DNA of 56,808 nt from Candidatus Brocadia sp. WS118 (GTDB taxonomy: Bacteria > Planctomycetota > Brocadiia > Brocadiales > Brocadiaceae), in the NCBI GenBank assembly GCA_007618135.1, contig PHFX01000012.1, positions 1-56,808 on the forward strand, given 5' to 3'. The notes under the pieces are model-generated. The model saw only the letters and a list, made by a program, of their open reading frames with translations. It was not told the DNA's origin and searched no databases. The position numbers and the translations under genes were made by a program. Positions 54,824 to 56,808 of the stretch are shown in pieces (the stretch's first letter is position 1; each line of letters opens with the position of its first letter).

Positions 54824-55276
54824 ATGGTTACGTTGGATGTAAAAGAAATTATAAAACAGGCTGCACAACAAGAAGATAAGGCATATAAATTTTATATGGA
54901 TGCATTGAAATTTGTCAAAGATCCGGCCTCGCAGATATGGTTAAAGGAACTTGCCGCTGAAGAGCTAAAACATAAGGAGATGTTGCAGAATTTTGATGTT
55001 GCCAAGGTAAAAAAATTTAAGCCGGAAAAAATCCATGACCTGCATATTACCGAATATCTGGTAGATAAAGATATCTCTGAAGTCAAAAATTTTCAGGATG
55101 TGTTGATTGTCGCGATGAAGAAGGAACAGAAATCCTATAATTTCTATGTAGGCATGGCCAAATCCTCTGATAATCCAGATATGAAAAACTTATGTAAAAT
55201 TCTGGCCCAGGAAGAACTCAAACACAAACACAAGCTTGAACTGTATTACGATGATAACGTCTATCAATGGGACTAA
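54824..55276 (+). CDS. Ferritin-like di-iron protein (rubrerythrin family)
   Basis: 150 residues with AAGGAGG upstream. Two ferritin-like repeats, each with E...ExxH: EDKAYKFYMDALK and AAEELKHKEM in the first, EQKSYNFYVGMAK and AQEELKHKHKLE in the second. No rubredoxin domain. Likely a peroxide-detoxifying or iron-binding protein. It is distinct from, but related to, the gene at 50186. Confidence 0.88.
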   Translation: MVTLDVKEIIKQAAQQEDKAYKFYMDALKFVKDPASQIWLKELAAEELKHKEMLQNFDVAKVKKFKPEKIHDLHITEYLVDKDISEVKNFQDVLIVAMKKEQKSYNFYVGMAKSSDNPDMKNLCKILAQEELKHKHKLELYYDDNVYQWD

Positions 55277-55387
55277 TAAACTGTTGTGATCTTACGCTTT
55301 CCTTTTCTCCCAAAACAGCCTACTGAAATATCTGTGATTTGATAAGCATTTCACAGCCGATACGATGCATGCCCGCAATACAAAAGT

Positions 55388-55439
55388 TTAGCTGGCAAAC
55401 CGGAGTCTCAGCACTCCGGACTGCCAGCTAGTTTTTGCC
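55388..55439 (+). terminator. Strong terminator after the rubrerythrin-like gene
   Basis: Outer arms AGCTGGC/GCCAGCT and inner arms CCGGAGT/ACTCCGG make a long stem, followed by AGTTTTTGCC. It closes the redox cluster. Confidence 0.75.
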
Positions 55440-55454
55440 TCTTTTTTCGTAATT

Positions 55455-55587
55455 AAAAATATTCTACACCCTTTCCTTGTTTGATAACATTTCGTTTACT
55501 GGAAAAAATTCTTAAAAGCACCAGCAGGAGCATGATCGTCATACCGTAAAAAGGTAATCCAGATATACTCCCACCCCTGTCGTACAT
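55455..55587 (-). pseudogene. C-terminal membrane sorting-signal remnant
   Basis: On the minus strand a 44-codon frame reads MYDRGGSISGLPFYGMTIML... and continues as a hydrophobic helix ending FSSKRN: Gly-Gly-Ser, hydrophobic stretch, then basic residues. That is the layout of C-terminal signals such as GlyGly-CTERM. There is no upstream coding body, so it is probably the tail of a lost exported protein. Confidence 0.3.
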
Positions 55588-55898
55588 TTGCTCAGAAAAC
55601 TTGTATGGTTAATATTCCAACGCAAATGTTTGAAAGTTGTACAAAGGTTTAAATGAAAGACATCGGTAAATAGGACGAAAATGCCTATCAATCAGAGTCT
55701 TTTCCATAACAAGCTATAGAGTTTTCACATCCTTTACCAAATAGACACGGAGTAACGTATACCTTTCATGCTTTTTAGTGGGTTAGTAAATTGTTAATAG
55801 TCATAACGGTTTACCTTAGGAGGGTATAAGGTGATTATTCCTAAAAAATAAACGGGTACGGTTATTGGGCATTTTATGAGGGTAGAGCTATTGGTATA

Positions 55899-56325
55899 TT
55901 GGTTGCTACCATAAAAAAGCCTGTCCGATTTAAAATTTTCGTGAAAGAGTATTTCTTTATACCGTCAAAATATTTTTACAATCATATCGATGATCTCATC
56001 GCCCTACGCACTTCGGAATCAAACCCAAATGTCTCGGTTTTTGAAAATGTCGGCGAGGCATGGGTTCAGGGTATCGAAATGGAGACGAAGATCGATATCA
56101 GCAAAGGCACTTATCTATTTATGAATTATAGTTTCCAGGATTCAGGAGTTGACGATGGGGGAGCTCTACCATTTGTTGTGTAGCACAAGGGCAACTTTGG
56201 AGTAAATGTGCATTACAGGAAGTACATTAATACCAATATGAGTATTTTTGTGAGTGGGGCAGATTTCCATCGAGGACGACCTGCCCGGGCCGGGAAGAAC
56301 ATTCTTCGGAGCCTCAAAATATGAG
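55899..56325 (+). pseudogene. TonB-dependent receptor barrel fragment
   Basis: The frame has ~75 residues with barrel-strand character (YFYNHIDDLIALRTSES, FENVGEAWVQGIEMETKIDI, YLFMNYSFQDS), then a TAG at 56181-56183, after which the same frame continues HKGNFGVNVHYRKYINTNMS to 56325. Both parts match the C-terminal strands of outer-membrane TonB receptors. The N-terminal plug and most of the barrel are absent. Confidence 0.65.
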
Positions 56326-56704
56326 CAGAAGGTAACCGAAGCCCCCTCGTTTCTCTACTTTACGCTGAATAACGAAAAGTATAGGTTTTGAAAAATATTG
56401 GGGTTTGAAGGGTACTCTGCGTCTTGAATTGGTGCAGTCAAGGGTAGGTATCGCCTACCTTTAATATATTGGAATTTCAAGTACCCCCCCCATAATCCCC
56501 CCGTTTACGGGGGGAAACAGGGGGGAAAGTAGCCGAAGTCCCAATTTAACAATTACGATAATGTGTGCTTTCAAAACAATGAGTATTCCTAAAAGAGCGT
56601 TGGTTACGTTCTTTGCGGTATGTGTCATAGTTGTCAAGGTACAGGCTGGAAATGCTCATAATATTGGGTCTTCAGGCAAGCGAGTGGGTAAAATTGAGCA
56701 GTAA
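56318..56704 (+). pseudogene. Scrambled TonB-receptor N-terminal fragments
   Basis: A short frame (KYEQKVTEAPSFLYF...) resembles the plug-domain opening of TonB receptors, but it lies after the barrel remnant. From ATG 56579 another frame (MSIPKRALVTFFAVCVIVVK...) looks like a signal peptide plus the GKRVGKIEQ lead of a receptor and stops at 56704 after 41 codons. A G/C-homopolymer palindrome (CCCCCC...GGGGGG at ~56498-56515) lies between them. Confidence 0.45.
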
Positions 56705-56749
56705 ATTGGTTATAATATAGCATAAAATAAGGGGGAAAAGAAGTTTTAT

Positions 56750-56808
56750 ATGAGCAAAAAAATCTGTAAGATTTCTCTATGGGAAAAAAGAGGAGACTGC
56801 TGGACGAA
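56750..56808 (+). CDS. Start of a gene running off the window
   Basis: ATG 56750 follows GGGGGAAAAG by a normal distance and is open to the end of the window (MSKKICKISLWEKRGDCW...). Too short to identify. Confidence 0.35.
   Translation, partial: MSKKICKISLWEKRGDCWT

Larger units (their letters stand above)
55277..55898. other. Gap with terminator and a sorting-signal-like remnant
   Basis: About 620 bases without an intact gene. It contains the terminator at 55388-55439 and, on the minus strand, a short frame (55455-55587, separate entry). The remainder shows nothing recognisable. Confidence 0.45.

Overview
The window looks like a chromosomal piece of a Gram-negative bacterium. It carries Kdo/LPS export genes (kdsD, kdsC, an LptC/LptA-like giant), many exported proteins, multihaem c-type cytochromes, a cytochrome c'-like protein, rubredoxin, rubrerythrin-like proteins and several palindromic repeat families. 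This is compatible with an anammox-type planctomycete (Brocadia/Kuenenia/Jettenia-like). That assignment is inference from gene content; no rRNA is present to settle it.

Layout. (1) 1-3.9 kb: end of an integrative element (RHH protein, Com-like zinc ribbon, Rep_trans replication initiator, excisionase, tyrosine integrase) abutting the 3' end of tRNA-Ala(GGC). (2) 4.2-9.3 kb: leuS, a c-di-GMP-I riboswitch, two DUF1566 genes (the first frameshifted) and a secreted WGENIGW-repeat protein. (3) 9.9-19.7 kb, minus strand: ferredoxin, cobA-hemD fusion, pseudo-GDPD/HEAT protein, LptC/OstA protein, then kdsC and kdsD. Toxin-antitoxin genes and gene fragments are wedged between kdsC and the lpt gene. 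(4) 19.9-24.7 kb: M50 protease, scpA, a Trm112-like gene, yidC, mnmE.

(5) 24.7-43.2 kb: an 18.5-kb island between two perfect 32-bp copies of the mnmE 3' end; the second copy runs into the start codon of a dCMP deaminase gene. The island holds two more c-di-GMP-I riboswitches, a sigma-54 activator with a dead receiver domain, a DUF3467 protein and a 12-kb set of co-oriented genes. That set encodes a subtilisin, three unrecognised proteins, two small coupled proteins, a Trypco2-like protein, a protein with a zinc-phospholipase/P1-nuclease-like HxxxD...H motif, and a protein with a catalytically incomplete GH24 lysozyme-like segment between two copies of a beta-rich domain. The island ends in repeats and a vapBC pair. 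This is my main candidate for an undescribed system.

(6) 43.2-56.8 kb: dCMP deaminase, a beta-propeller-like lipo/secretory protein, 6-phosphogluconate dehydrogenase, a PilJ-PAS-GAF-GGDEF diguanylate cyclase (a possible source of the signal read by the riboswitches), a DUF1254/DUF1214 protein, then a redox/oxidative-stress cluster (rubrerythrin-like, aspartase, cytochrome c', rubredoxin, tetrahaem cytochrome coupled to thioredoxin reductase, second rubrerythrin-like). The end holds decayed TonB-receptor fragments.

Several genes carry single-base frameshifts at short homopolymers. These may be real decay or sequencing error, and I flag each one. Domain calls come from motif recognition by eye; no database search was possible.
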